DNA of 55,911 nt, from positions 1-55,911 of the forward strand of contig JAPEVC010000226.1 in assembly GCA_027946555.1 (NCBI GenBank), given 5' to 3'. Position 1 is the stretch's first letter, and every line of letters begins with the position of its first letter. A program made the translations under genes and the position numbers. The notes beneath the pieces were generated by a model that searched no databases, was not told the origin of the DNA, and saw nothing but the letters and a program-made list of their open reading frames with translations. This document shows, piece after piece, positions 21,994 through 32,685 of this stretch. The DNA is from Gnomoniopsis sp. IMI 355080 (lineage: Eukaryota; Ascomycota; Sordariomycetes; Diaporthales; Gnomoniaceae).

Positions 21994-24982
21994 CTACTCC
22001 CCTGGAAGCCTCCTCATCGCATCGAAACTAATCCCAAAGCTCTTCCTCTTCGACGCCTGTGTCCCCTCCAAACCAGAAGCACTCACTAACCTTGGCGTCT
22101 TGCCTCCGCCACCACCACCACCCGCCGCTTCCTCGAAGAAAAAGTGGTCCTCATCCTCACGATAATTCAACAAGTACGGCGTTGACATATTGCTCTTCCA
22201 GGGCCCCTTCTCCACTACGGTCAAATCTGGTGTCCTTGCCGCCATTGACTCCCTCGTAGCTAGTGCAAACAAGCTCGATGGCTCCAGGAAGTCTTTCACC
22301 AATCCCAAACTACAAAGATACACCAAACACAACACATTGAGCAGAAAAGCCGCCACTAGCACCGCATAAAAGATCCCTTGCCAAGGCTCTGTGTGCCACG
22401 AGGCGTATTCCTGACTACGTACGCGCGCTTTGAAGCTCACCATCTCCGGCGAGCTCAGCAGGGTCTCATTGTAAGCGTAATAATGCTAACAAATTCGTGT
22501 TCAGTAATCTGCAAAAGCAACCTCATATAGTGCCCTGGGAGGTGTCTTGAAACGTAGCACCTCCCGAGACAAGTCTAGTCGACAGGGAAACATTTTGGGT
22601 GATGTAGTGGTACTTACGACGAAAGGCGTATCCAGCGCTCCAGTAATCAGTGTGTTCGCGACCAGCGACGCGAGTGCCTCTGCCAAGCTTGGAAGGGTAT
22701 CGTTCAGTTGGCTTGTGCTGAGCGCGAGCTCGGTCAAAATACGCGCAACCGCCGCGTTGTCGTTGTTCAACCCTCCATTGAGGCTGATTCCGAGAGTCCA
22801 CTCCTGCAGCATGTCCTTCCAGTCGCGGCTGCTGGCCGAGTATTCGGACCCAAACGCCATTGTGTGCACATAAGCATCCGGGTTGGACTTGAAAAGTGTG
22901 GCGTTTTCCGGGAAGTAGTCGACGTCTTGAGCACAATCCGCACTCATGGCCATACTTGAAGTGCCGCTGACGTTGAAGCGCGTGGAGCATTGGATTGCGG
23001 GCCACGAATGCAACTGGCAGAGCGTGTAATTATCCATGCCAAACTTTTTGCCCAACACGTAGACCGAATCTGAGAGAGTGCCGGTGTCGTTGGCGATGGT
23101 GTTGTAGTCGCTGGGAAACATTTGGAACACTGGTGGGAGACGTTCGTACTCTGTTCCCCAACGAAAGATGCTGTCGACGACGGTGGTGTTGCTCCACTCT
23201 TCGGGGCTCGGTACGTCGCTTTCCCATCCCTCCCATCCTTTAGTCTGATTCGCTACTGTGGTGGTTGTTATGTTTGCGTTGGGCCAGGCAGTGTATACCA
23301 AAGGCGCCAGCTCGTCCTCGTCCATGTTCACGCACATCACGTTCACGGCTGGGGAGACGACGCTTGCAGAGATGTTGTAAGATCCTACACCGTCCAGATC
23401 TGATGGTTGTAGGATCCCGTTTAAAGTCCTGTTGGTAGCGGCCCTATATACCCCTTGAACAAATTGTTAGTGAAGCTCATGTTCGACCGTGTGCACAGAA
23501 TGTTACCGGGATGTGGCATGGCCAGAGACGCATTGTTGATAATCCGAGAATGAGTCTCGTAGTTTTGGCTTACGTTCGAGAATTGGGTCTCGATCCAAGT
23601 GCCAACCATTGTAACGTTGTTCCACAACATTGAATGGGTCTGAGGCCTCGTGGCTTGGACTAGGCTTGAGCTGCCAGTGTCGCGCCAAATCGCGAGAAAA
23701 TCGAGGAAATCAGAGAAAGCTGAGGACTTTTATTAGCAGACTCTCTTGCTCTTGCAATGACAATGATGTGAAACTCACAGTCTCCCGAGTATTGGATTGC
23801 CAAGCACGACTCGCCGGCGGCGATTGGGTCCATATCAACAGATATGGGCGTTGTACAGGTATCATTGACATACGTCGGGTTTGCGTACGACGCCCAGACA
23901 GTGCTATTAAGGTCCGTCTTTTCCCACTTGCTGAACTGCAACTTTGGCCGAACCATCGTATCTGAAGCTGTTGTGTAAAACATGACTACCAGCGTGGCGA
24001 CTAATGCCACAATACCGAGTAAGCTACGGCCCACCTGCTGTACAGCGCCCAGGTTGTTGAAAATGGTTCCAGGCTGCTGATTGTCAGTATCGTCTTGTGT
24101 AGCACGGTGAATTCTGGTGGACGGGGTTGCATAGACACAATTTCACCGCCAAAGAAGAACATGCTTACTTGCGCGATCCACGTCCTCATTGTGACCTCGG
24201 CCATCGTCATGCCCTCATGTGTGGCTATGGCCCTCCTCATCAGAACCTGGCCCACAAAAGCCATTACCAGGGTGACGAATGACATTTCTATTGTCTTTGC
24301 GAAGATCGCGATAAGCAGACTTGCTGTCGACAGCGAAACCGGCCCATTGGTCGAGACCGTGCTCCCCCAGCGAGGCTCGACGATGGCGACGAAGAGCCAG
24401 ATGCCGCTCATGATTGTCGAATACACGGACATGATTATGAGCCAGACCGACATCCAGCTTCGCCGCCGAATTCGGACATGCTTCGGCGGCTTCTTCTTAC
24501 TTCTGAGCGGTGTCTGGTCTGTAGCAAAACCCTCGTCCGGCCCAGGCGTGAGGCTAGGACCAAAATCTCGTGTATCTGCCTCATCTTCATCGCGTATTTG
24601 CAAAGAGTCCAGGCTAATGGCATCGATACTCCGCTCGGCTTTATCTCCCAATGCTGCTCTGTCCCACGCAGAATGGATGGAGTGCCGAATATCGTCAGCC
24701 GGGGTGCGTATACTCTCCGGGCTTGACCCAGGCGATAATTTTCCTATTAAAGACCGGTCAAAATCAAGTCCCAGTGACACGGCGGGAAGACAAACGCTTC
24801 GGACCTCGGTTTGCCTGGGACGTATCATGGAAGTACGAGTCCTCAGCGGGGCCTCCTATTGGAGCTGCATGTTCGATCAGGCCATGATAAGACGCTTGCC
24901 GCATGAGTCCAGCTGAGCCAGGTTGTGCTATACCCAAGCCTGGCACGGTTTTGCGGCCGGATGTCTCAATGGGAGATACCAT
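21994..24982 (-). CDS. Large polytopic membrane glycoprotein with one-base frameshift
   Basis: Predicted about 880-aa fungal membrane protein of unknown function. Exons: 24805-24982 (tentative), 24169-24743, 23779-24073, 22618-23719 and 21994-22485. The N-terminus is cytoplasmic and Ser/Pro-rich. Helices include VWLIIMSVYSTIMSGIWLF and SLLIAIFAKTIEMSFVTLV, then the conserved-looking WIAQPGTIFNN and a helix at LLGIVALVATLVVMFY. A large N-glycosylated loop follows (many NxS/T, paired Cys), then a last helix (GIFYAVLVAAFLLNVLCLVY) and a Gly-rich tail. Coding is continuous across 23451-23454 only if one base is added to the CCCC run (GGGG on the coding strand); as written the frame stops at TAA about 30 bases later. 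With that correction all downstream splice phases fit. The first intron (GTCCGA donor) is weak; the ATG at 24828 is an alternative start. No Pfam name is claimed. Confidence 0.7.
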
Positions 24983-27900
24983 TGTGGCAAACAGCTATTA
25001 TTCCTAAAAATCCAAGCGGTATATCAACGAGTGCTGTAATCAACTCTCACGTTAGGTCGGTATATAGATCCACCAGCTAAACTCCGATGCTGAAAGCGCG
25101 AATGCGTAGGAAGCCCAATGCCCAGGGGCTCTCCGGGACCGGCAGACGTGGTGTGGAGAGTTAGGGAGAAGAGGTGACAGTGGTATACTCGACGTATATT
25201 GGAATGGACACAGAGAAGGAGGAAAGGCGACTGGAAAGAGACGTTGGTAAGGTTTGTTGACTACCGCCCCTGTTGATCTTGAAAAGTCGATCAACAAGTC
25301 GACGATCACAATCTGCAAACCTCCCGCGCCGTGGCTTGCGTTTAATAAAGTGACGACGGCGTTCCGAGTTGACAAGATAGGATTATGAAAGGTACGGACC
25401 AGAGAAGCAAGCAACAGACGCGCACCAAATTCAGTAAGCGAGGCAGCAGAAGTTCACCTCTGAGCGCTGGCCATCAGCCGCGCTGCTAACACGGATTATG
25501 GGAATAGACGAATGGCCCGCACGAAACGTCGGTACTTCGTACTCTTCGAGTGCTGATAGGATTTTGGAATGTGAACTACAGACAAGAGAAGTTGGAACTG
25601 GGTTTAAGGAATATACCGACGATCCAACGCCAGACTACCCACCAGGGTAGAAAGACAGGGGCCAGGTGTAAGGCTTACTTAAGTGGGGCTGATCAGGCTT
25701 CGAAAACCGAAGACATCTTTCCCTGGTGGGGACTTCGAGAGACGAAGAACAGATTTAGTTATGACCGGACAACGCACGACATGGCAGCGCCGCGGGAGCC
25801 TTACCTTCTTTCACTTCGGTGGCTGAAAAACACATTGCGACCTATTCCCGTTCCTCGTTGCATGCAGATACCCGAGTGACATGGTGTTGCAGTAGCGGAT
25901 GCAGCAATGCGGCGCTCCATATAGTGCTGCTTGCCTGATTGGCCCTGCGAGTGGATCTCAACGCGAGATCCATAAGATCCCCACAGTTTGCTTACGCTGA
26001 GCTGAAGTTGCGCGCGCTTCCAACCGCAGATCGGAGGTGCTCTGTTGGTTTTAGCCGGGCTACGTCTTCAGCCACTATCAAGTAGTCCAAAACAGCTTCA
26101 TCGAAGCATCGACATGGCCCTTCAGACCCAAGGTAACCCTCGGTGTCTGATATACAAGACATTGTCGAAATTGTAGGTATACGGCTAGCTGGACATCTTC
26201 CCTCTTGCCACTGCCACAGGTGTGGGCGCGAACGCAACGATTTTGTCAGGCTGCGGCGGAAATCAGCTCGTTGTTCTACCAATCTGACACTGCCTTCCAG
26301 GTTTGAATCCTAACATCGTTCTGTATATTGTGATGACACAGGTCTTGACTGTTAAGGGGGAGGGTACCACTTGTCGCGATGAAGGTCTTTAATGGTCCCA
26401 AGAGCCATTGCACAACGGTCACATTCGGTTGGATTGGGCAGGCTTCGCCGCTCGTGCGTGCTCAAGGGCGCTGCTGGAAAGGCGTATAGTTGTGGGATAA
26501 TGCTGTAAGGTTGCATTCGGGTGCTCACTCTCACTCCTCCAAATATCCGTAGCATAAAATGCTGAAGTTCGACGATGCTTGAAAGCGCAGGTATCCGCCA
26601 ATCTTGACTTGTTGATGACGCTTGGTGTCAGAGCCTCGAATACTCTGGAAGTGAATTCTACGAGACATAAGAGAGCCCTTCGCGCTAAATCGGTAGACGC
26701 GTTGAGATACGTCACGCAGTTTTTATCCACCACAACACACGCTCGAGGGAGATGATGTTAAAAAGACAAAACAAGAGGAGGAAAGGGCTATATCAAGTTA
26801 ATAAAAAGAAAAAAAGACGACGAAATATTACCACAATGTTCAGCTTATAGACCTTCGGAAAAAGATCTAAAAAAAAATTGAGTTTGACTTCGACACGGGC
26901 CGGTTTGAAGGCCGCAGCGAAAGCCCCGCTGCAGGACGAGATGCAGGCACTGGTCGTTTGTAAGTCTGTCGCCTTTCGGTCAGGCCATGTGCCCCGAAGG
27001 GTGCAATACACCGCAGATTTAATAGCTATAGACACAGATTTCGAGTTCTGCAACCCGCAGCCCCCGATCCAGCTCGAAATGTTAAAGCCTAACGATCACG
27101 TCGCCTCGATTTGTAGATTTGAGTATGACTGATGTCATCCAAAAACTGTGGAACTTCTCTTTGGCTCGACATCTAACATTGCCAATTGGCAATTCTTAGT
27201 CCATATGATAGCAGCTGGAGGAGGGAGGAGAACCTATCACTGAACTTCACGCGTACGGATTTACGGGCTTTGTGTTTAATATCGCCTGAGTCTGGCCGCC
27301 GGAGGTAACTATTCCTCCACAGGCGCCAAGATCTGTGCTCTTCAAGGTATTGCTGATAGAAACATTCTCGCTAGAGGTAGAAGATGTCATGGTGCTGGTG
27401 ACTGTTGGCGGGTCATGACTGCGATTCAAGGTCGCTCATCGTCCGGCTTGCCCCTTGCCACGATGTTTACCTTTAATGGAGATGGAGGCTCTGTAGCTAA
27501 TGATACTTGTGATATCAGTGTCAATAAAATTATACAATGAATTGCAGCTATGGTGGTAGAAAGCAGGAGATAGTAGAAGGGGGACAGTGAATGGGAAGGA
27601 TACTAAATTAAAGAAAAGTTCAAGTATTGCAAGGAGCGAGCAATGAAGGGCATCAGACTCACTTCTTAAGCTTTGGAGGGGACAAGATCGAGAATCGAAG
27701 AGTGAAGAAAACAGCGCGGGATTCTGTCCTAATCTGATAGTGCGCTACTTGTCTTAGGAATGTGCTTCACAGTGTAAACTTGCGATGTGCTTAAAACCAA
27801 AATGTATGACAAACGTGCAGTACATGTATACGAGCCTTGCTTCAAAGGTCCTCGTATATATAATTCAGCATGACTTGTTATTGAATCCGTATTGCCCATG

Positions 27901-28564
27901 GAGCTTTTGATTCAATAATTCCCGCAAAGTGACGCATAATGAAATGTCTTGCATCGGAAACCAGATACTCAGCGCTAGCCTTGTCCAGGACATGAGGTTG
28001 CATAATTGAGTGGAGATATTGCAGCCGAGCGCTTGGTAGGCGCCCCAAGCGCGGAGGCGCCCGCTCTGTAGGTATTACCTAGCTACCTTAGGTAGGAAGG
28101 TATACTAGTCATTTACTGATATGTATTGAAGATTTGACTGCCCACGTGAGTGATAGTATGAAGTTCGAATAAATTCTGCCAGTGAAATACTGTTAGTGCG
28201 GAGCACCGAATCCTCGACTGTGTTCGTCATTCAGCTGCCACAACACATTGTTCATCGTGCAGATATCACAAATCGCAATTCGGAACTACCGGACTGGTCG
28301 AGTTGGATTCAAGAGAGGTTGTGTTTATCAACGCTCCAGCCTTCGATCTTATTGAGATCATTCAACGGCGTATACGGCTGCGCATTTACCAGGCCTCGGG
28401 GATGAAGGAAGGGGCCATCAGGGAGGGCCGTCCATAATAGCAACAGGCTTGAGGCCTTCGGACAGCTGCTGAAGCAAGACAACCTGGGCAACGTGCACCA
28501 GCAGGAATTGCATGCTATGCTTTAGGACTCTACGCATAATGCAGAAGATAAAAACGCCAAACCC
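24983..28564. other. Gene-poor interval of 3.6 kb
   Basis: No intact gene could be built here. Short open stretches at 25992-26282, 26419-26733 and 27247-27429 (all -) have no recognisable domain. Near 27480-27560 (-) a hydrophobic leader-like stretch precedes 27247-27429, but it lacks an ATG and the splice phases do not match, so it is at best a decayed secreted-protein gene. A GC-rich inverted repeat sits at 28029-28052 next to a cluster of TAGGTA/TACCTA motifs (28068-28100). Confidence 0.4.
28029..28052. repeat. Perfect 8-bp inverted repeat with 8-nt loop
   Basis: GCGCTTGG and CCAAGCGC flank TAGGCGCC. A further GGCGCC-like copy follows (GGAGGCGCCCGC). It lies in otherwise AT-rich gene-poor DNA, and its function is unknown. 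Confidence 0.6.
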
Positions 28565-30592
28565 TTAGGAATTGACCAATATTCTTTCCAACCTCCTCCC
28601 AACCCCTAGACTCCAAACATCCACCTTGCGATAGAACCACCCACTCACCCACAACGCAACTGCCAACAGTCCAACGTAGCCCACGACATATCCACCGACC
28701 TTTCCCAGCCTCTCGAACAGCCTCGGCATCACCCAAAAACCTAGACTATGCAGCACAGGTCCGTGCACCAGATAAAAGCTGAAACTTATCCGCCCCAAAT
28801 ACTGCGGGAACGGCGACTCCAGCAGGCCGCGCAGCGTCGGCGATCGCAGCACGCACGGGAGCAGCAGCAGCGCACCAATCGCCTGGTAGAACATCCACTT
28901 GCTGACGGGAATGTACCAGCGTGGCACGAGTGCGCTGAGTGTGCGGAAGCCCGGCGTAAATTCGGCTGCGGCGTCGGGGTAAGATAGCAGATAGAACGCG
29001 AGAACAATCGTCGCCCAGCGTATAATGCGGCCGCTAGTGGTCGGGATGGTGTTGCCCCGGCCTCCCGAGAATAGCGCCGCCACAAAGAGCCTGTCTGCGT
29101 TTGATAGGGCGCTGGGTTCCGTGGTGCGTAACAGATCGAGCTCGGAGAAGAGCATGCCGCCAACGAAGACACCCATATCCCAAAAGCCCATCGTTATGGC
29201 GTAGGCTGAGAGACCTGCTGCGGCGGTGAGGCGCCATCGTGCTTTTAATGCTGCAGTGCCTAGCAGGAAGGTATAGATGACCATGCTTCCTCGCAACTCC
29301 TTCGGGATCGTCCATGTGTGTGGATCATATCGAGGGTGCATGTGGCCAAATTGGAAAGGATTGGCCCACTCGAAGTAGACGACGGTGAAGTTGGCTAGCG
29401 CTTTGAAAATATGTGGATGGATGATGGGATGTTCCTCCCATGAGCCACCGAGTTGAATCCAAGTAAAGTTCTGCGTGACATTGTTGGACGCTGTAAGCTC
29501 TGCGAGTTTGGCGTTTGCTTTCGAGGCTGGATTGTGCGTATCACTGTGATGATACTCTGCAAAGTCCGTGAATGTCTTTGAGGTAGTAGCGTTGGCGTTT
29601 GCTGTCTTGTTCTTCTTGGGTTTGTCCACATCAAAGTATAGCGTCGCCGGCATATGCAACTTGCTCGTTATGTTCAAGCACACCTGGTCTGTATCTTTGA
29701 TAGTCTCATTCAGATACACCTCCGTCCTCAAGCCCAGCAGCTCCGCGATGCCTTGCCGCCCCTCTGCCGCCACTGTGTTGTTTGGGCACGTCCCATTTCC
29801 AAAGAAGCCCTTCGTCACCGTGCCGTTGATCCACACGCTGTCCGGACCCTTGAAGATGCTCTTCTCACTCCTAAAGACACCAACCTGTGCCAGCATCGCC
29901 ACAGCGAACATGCTCACCGTGCAGGGAATGTACAGCCGCCACACACGCCGAAAGACCCCGCTCGCGAGCTTCGCGTACGCATCACTAAACTTTCGGGCAT
30001 GGATCTCCCGCTGAATATGTCGACACAGCACATATCCTGAGATGGCGAAGAAGATGGCCACCATGGGCCGCCCTCGATGAAGTAAGCAAATGATGGGCAG
30101 CTGCCAGAAGCTGCTGTCAAGCGGTTCGGGAGACTTGGGCGGGCGAGCGCCGTAGCCCAGCATAATCAGCGGCGTCCATGGCCAGAGAAAGTGGTAGTTG
30201 AACACGAGGAAACAGGCGACGCCGCGCAGACCGTCCAGGGCTTTTATCTTGGCCGTTGGTTTAGCAGTACTGGCGGACAACTCATTTCCATCTCGCCGGC
30301 CGCTGTCCTCATCTTTATGCTGCGGGAGGATGTCTAGCGGGAGCTCTCCATCCTTGGGTGTGCTGGGGCCTCCATTCCAGAAATTGGACATGATTGAGTG
30401 AAATGAACGAATGAGCGAGCGCATAAATTGTGCCCATTTAGGAATGGAAAATGCGGCCGTTGCGAGGATTGGAGAAAAGGGTAAGACAGTCAGTGTGAGG
30501 TAAGCGACGTCGTTGAAGAATTCCAGGGGCTTGCCAATTGATGGTGATCGGCCGCTGTGCCAAGGCGGGCGGTCTTGCGTGCTGTCATGCAC
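28565..30592 (-). CDS. Acyltransferase-3 family membrane protein
   Basis: Integral membrane O-acyltransferase of the acyltransferase-3 (OafA/YrhL-like) family. The catalytic-type N-terminal signature is KALDGLRGVACFLVFNYHF, followed by PMVAIFFAISGYVLCRHI and RRVWRLYIPC. About ten hydrophobic helices follow, with LGRISFSFYLVHGPVLHSLG near the C-terminus. A large N-glycosylated loop (roughly residues 250-400 of the open frame) is inserted between helices, as in fungal members. The frame has no ATG at its 5' end: the first in-frame ATG is at 30424, but the upstream codons (FFNDVAYLTLTVLPFSP) look coding and follow a TTGTTAG acceptor at about 30608, so an unmapped first exon is likely. The acyl acceptor is unknown. 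Confidence 0.88.
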   Translation of the reverse strand: MHDSTQDRPPWHSGRSPSIGKPLEFFNDVAYLTLTVLPFSPILATAAFSIPKWAQFMRSLIRSFHSIMSNFWNGGPSTPKDGELPLDILPQHKDEDSGRRDGNELSASTAKPTAKIKALDGLRGVACFLVFNYHFLWPWTPLIMLGYGARPPKSPEPLDSSFWQLPIICLLHRGRPMVAIFFAISGYVLCRHIQREIHARKFSDAYAKLASGVFRRVWRLYIPCTVSMFAVAMLAQVGVFRSEKSIFKGPDSVWINGTVTKGFFGNGTCPNNTVAAEGRQGIAELLGLRTEVYLNETIKDTDQVCLNITSKLHMPATLYFDVDKPKKNKTANANATTSKTFTDFAEYHHSDTHNPASKANAKLAELTASNNVTQNFTWIQLGGSWEEHPIIHPHIFKALANFTVVYFEWANPFQFGHMHPRYDPHTWTIPKELRGSMVIYTFLLGTAALKARWRLTAAAGLSAYAITMGFWDMGVFVGGMLFSELDLLRTTEPSALSNADRLFVAALFSGGRGNTIPTTSGRIIRWATIVLAFYLLSYPDAAAEFTPGFRTLSALVPRWYIPVSKWMFYQAIGALLLLPCVLRSPTLRGLLESPFPQYLGRISFSFYLVHGPVLHSLGFWVMPRLFERLGKVGGYVVGYVGLLAVALWVSGWFYRKVDVWSLGVGRRLERILVNS

Positions 30593-31254
30593 AATTACTA
30601 TGGACTTGCACTAACAATTTATTATGGAAAGTTCATCAACCAGAAACAATCATACAAAATCGGACGAACTCACAGACTGTGACGTTTGTCCACGTAAGTC
30701 GGAGAAAATGAAACAGATCTCTGGCGCGCGTACTACCGCGTTCCAAAACTCACGACCTGGCCTATAAGCGCACACAGGAGCGGGAGCAGCAGACCGCATA
30801 CCAACCGACGACCATCATCTGTATGAGGTATGCAGCGCACAACTCTGTACTTTCTTGCGCTGCAGAATATCTCAACCATGCCACCTTGCATCTTTTTTGC
30901 CCAACGGTGACCGTGAAACAACTTCCCGAGGGGCTTCGTGCTTGTGATCGTCAATTTCAATGTGTGAGACTTTACTCATCAGGCTCCTTGTCTAGTCAGG
31001 GGACCTGGTCCATATGGTCCGGGTTTTGCGGTGAGTCGTTATCCTCGGGCTTTTCTCTCGTGGCCATGATTCGCCAGCAGCGACTCAGACGTCTGTACAT
31101 GACAAGGCATTTCATTCTTCTACCTAGTTCTAATCTCACATTATCGCTTTTGCGACCCATTGCCAATAAACCAGTTCCAAGAAATATTATCTGGTACCCC
31201 TAGCAAATCCTCCGCTTTGACCCCGTGCGTTTTGCAGCATTCATCATTCGAAAC
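30593..31254. other. Upstream region of the acyltransferase gene
   Basis: About 660 bp between two minus-strand genes. It may hold a short first exon of the acyltransferase: GTGAGT donors occur on the minus strand at about 30675 and 30756. The minus frame at 30733-30960 contains a hydrophobic LVCGLLLPLLCALIG stretch before the second donor, but I could not connect it with confidence. Confidence 0.35.
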
Positions 31255-32685
31255 CTACAGCAGCATTGTGCCGAAGAGACTGGCCATGAAAACAACTCCA
31301 GTCACCACAAACATGGCCTTGTCCAAAGGAGCAGGTCTCGAACCTCCGCTCTTTCCAGTCGAACTGGCGCTGGCCGTAACGGTGGCAGATCCAGAGCCAG
31401 GAGAGGCATCTCCAGTCGAAGTGCCTCCGGCATTCTGAGAGCCATCACCAGTGATACCAGGACCCGTGCCGGCGCCCTCGGTAAAGTATTTCTCCGCACC
31501 AGTCGGAATAGCTGGAAGGAGAGTGTCGCTGACAAGCCAGGCGTCGTCGGGAGTTGGGCAAGCTTGGGTGTTTGTTGTGGAGGTGAAACCGCCGTCGCCA
31601 GTAGGGGCCGGCCATGAAGCCAGAGCAGTCGAGTAAGCAGTGAAGTCGGCCAACTCGGAGACTGAGCTGCCAGAGACGTCGACCAGACCGTAGCCGGGAT
31701 TGTCGGATTCCTCGCTATACTGATAAACAATGCCGCCAGAGTAAACACCGGTCATCTCGGGGTTCATCAAAGCCTCGACCTCGCTGAATGTGCGCTTGTT
31801 CAAAATGCACCCGTACTCGGAGAGGAAAATTGGGAGACCGTAGCCGGTGAAGTTCTTCACCTTCTGGTCCCAACCTGACTCGGTGAAGCTTGTGCTGCAG
31901 TAGGAGTAGTCATTGAAGGCGAAGAAGTCACTTCGCTCGTCGTCGCTGCCACAATTGAAGTAGTCGGCAAGCTGTTGTCGATTAGCTGAGACATCAGCAG
32001 CAGAGTAGCCGACAGGGACCTGACGGTACCCGCGCTCTGTGATATACTTGCGCATATCACGGGTGGTGGCCTTGACGTATGGAGCAGCAAGACTGGTATT
32101 GGCCTGGTCGTTGACAACTTCGTTTCCAGAGAAGAAGGCAAGCGTGTTGGGGTACTTCACGAATTCGTCGACTGTGGCGAAGACGCTCTGCAGGTAAACG
32201 TCGTTGTAAGACGCCCCTGGTTCAGCACGGTTGATGGAATATTTGGGGGTGTTGACATCGAGAATCAGGTAGATGCCAGCATCCGCCAAGGCATTCATGC
32301 AGTCTTCGTGGCTCTGAGAGTTGTCAATCTCGTAGACACGGACTGTGTTGATACCCAGCTTCTTGAACTCGGCGATATCGCGTTCGCAAATGGACGTATC
32401 GGCCATGGGGTCCACGGTGGAGGATGAGCCACCAGGCTGGTAGTCAACACCACGGATGTAGAAACGGTCACTGCCGACCCAAAAAGCTTTGAAGACATGT
32501 TGGATTAGTCGACAGACCCAATGTTGTCTCGGTGTATTATGCATAGTATGAGAGGGGTACTCACCATTTCCAGAAGCTGTGATAGCGGTCAGAGCTCGCT
32601 TGGTTGGTGGCTCTTGCTCGGTAGGCGTGGGATTTGCGCGGACAACGGCGGCCAACAAGCCGAACACAAGAGTTGAGGTCCTCAT
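31255..32685 (-). CDS. gel1/GAS1 family: GPI-anchored GH72 beta-1,3-glucanosyltransferase
   Basis: Cell-wall remodelling enzyme that cuts beta-1,3-glucan and rejoins it, elongating side chains at the outer face of the plasma membrane. Exons 32565-32685 and 31255-32486, with a 78-bp intron (GTGAGT donor, CTAATC branch, CAAAG acceptor), give 450 aa. The signal peptide is STLVFGLLAAVVRA. GH72 landmarks are FYIRGVDYQPGG, the acid/base Glu163 in FFSGNEVVND and the nucleophile Glu264 in FLSEYGC. After the catalytic domain there is a Ser/Gly/Thr-rich linker and a hydrophobic C-terminal tail (MFVVTGVVFMASLFGTMLL) with a small-residue site upstream, consistent with GPI anchoring. No Cys-rich X8/CBM43 module is present, so it belongs to the CBM-less subgroup. 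Confidence 0.95.
   Translation of the reverse strand: MRTSTLVFGLLAAVVRANPTPTEQEPPTKRALTAITASGNGEYPSHTMHNTPRQHWVCRLIQHVFKAFWVGSDRFYIRGVDYQPGGSSSTVDPMADTSICERDIAEFKKLGINTVRVYEIDNSQSHEDCMNALADAGIYLILDVNTPKYSINRAEPGASYNDVYLQSVFATVDEFVKYPNTLAFFSGNEVVNDQANTSLAAPYVKATTRDMRKYITERGYRQVPVGYSAADVSANRQQLADYFNCGSDDERSDFFAFNDYSYCSTSFTESGWDQKVKNFTGYGLPIFLSEYGCILNKRTFSEVEALMNPEMTGVYSGGIVYQYSEESDNPGYGLVDVSGSSVSELADFTAYSTALASWPAPTGDGGFTSTTNTQACPTPDDAWLVSDTLLPAIPTGAEKYFTEGAGTGPGITGDGSQNAGGTSTGDASPGSGSATVTASASSTGKSGGSRPAPLDKAMFVVTGVVFMASLFGTMLL

Noticed and set aside
26299..26320. GGTTTGAATCC as a tRNA B-box
   Set aside because: No matching A-box or cloverleaf could be folded around it.
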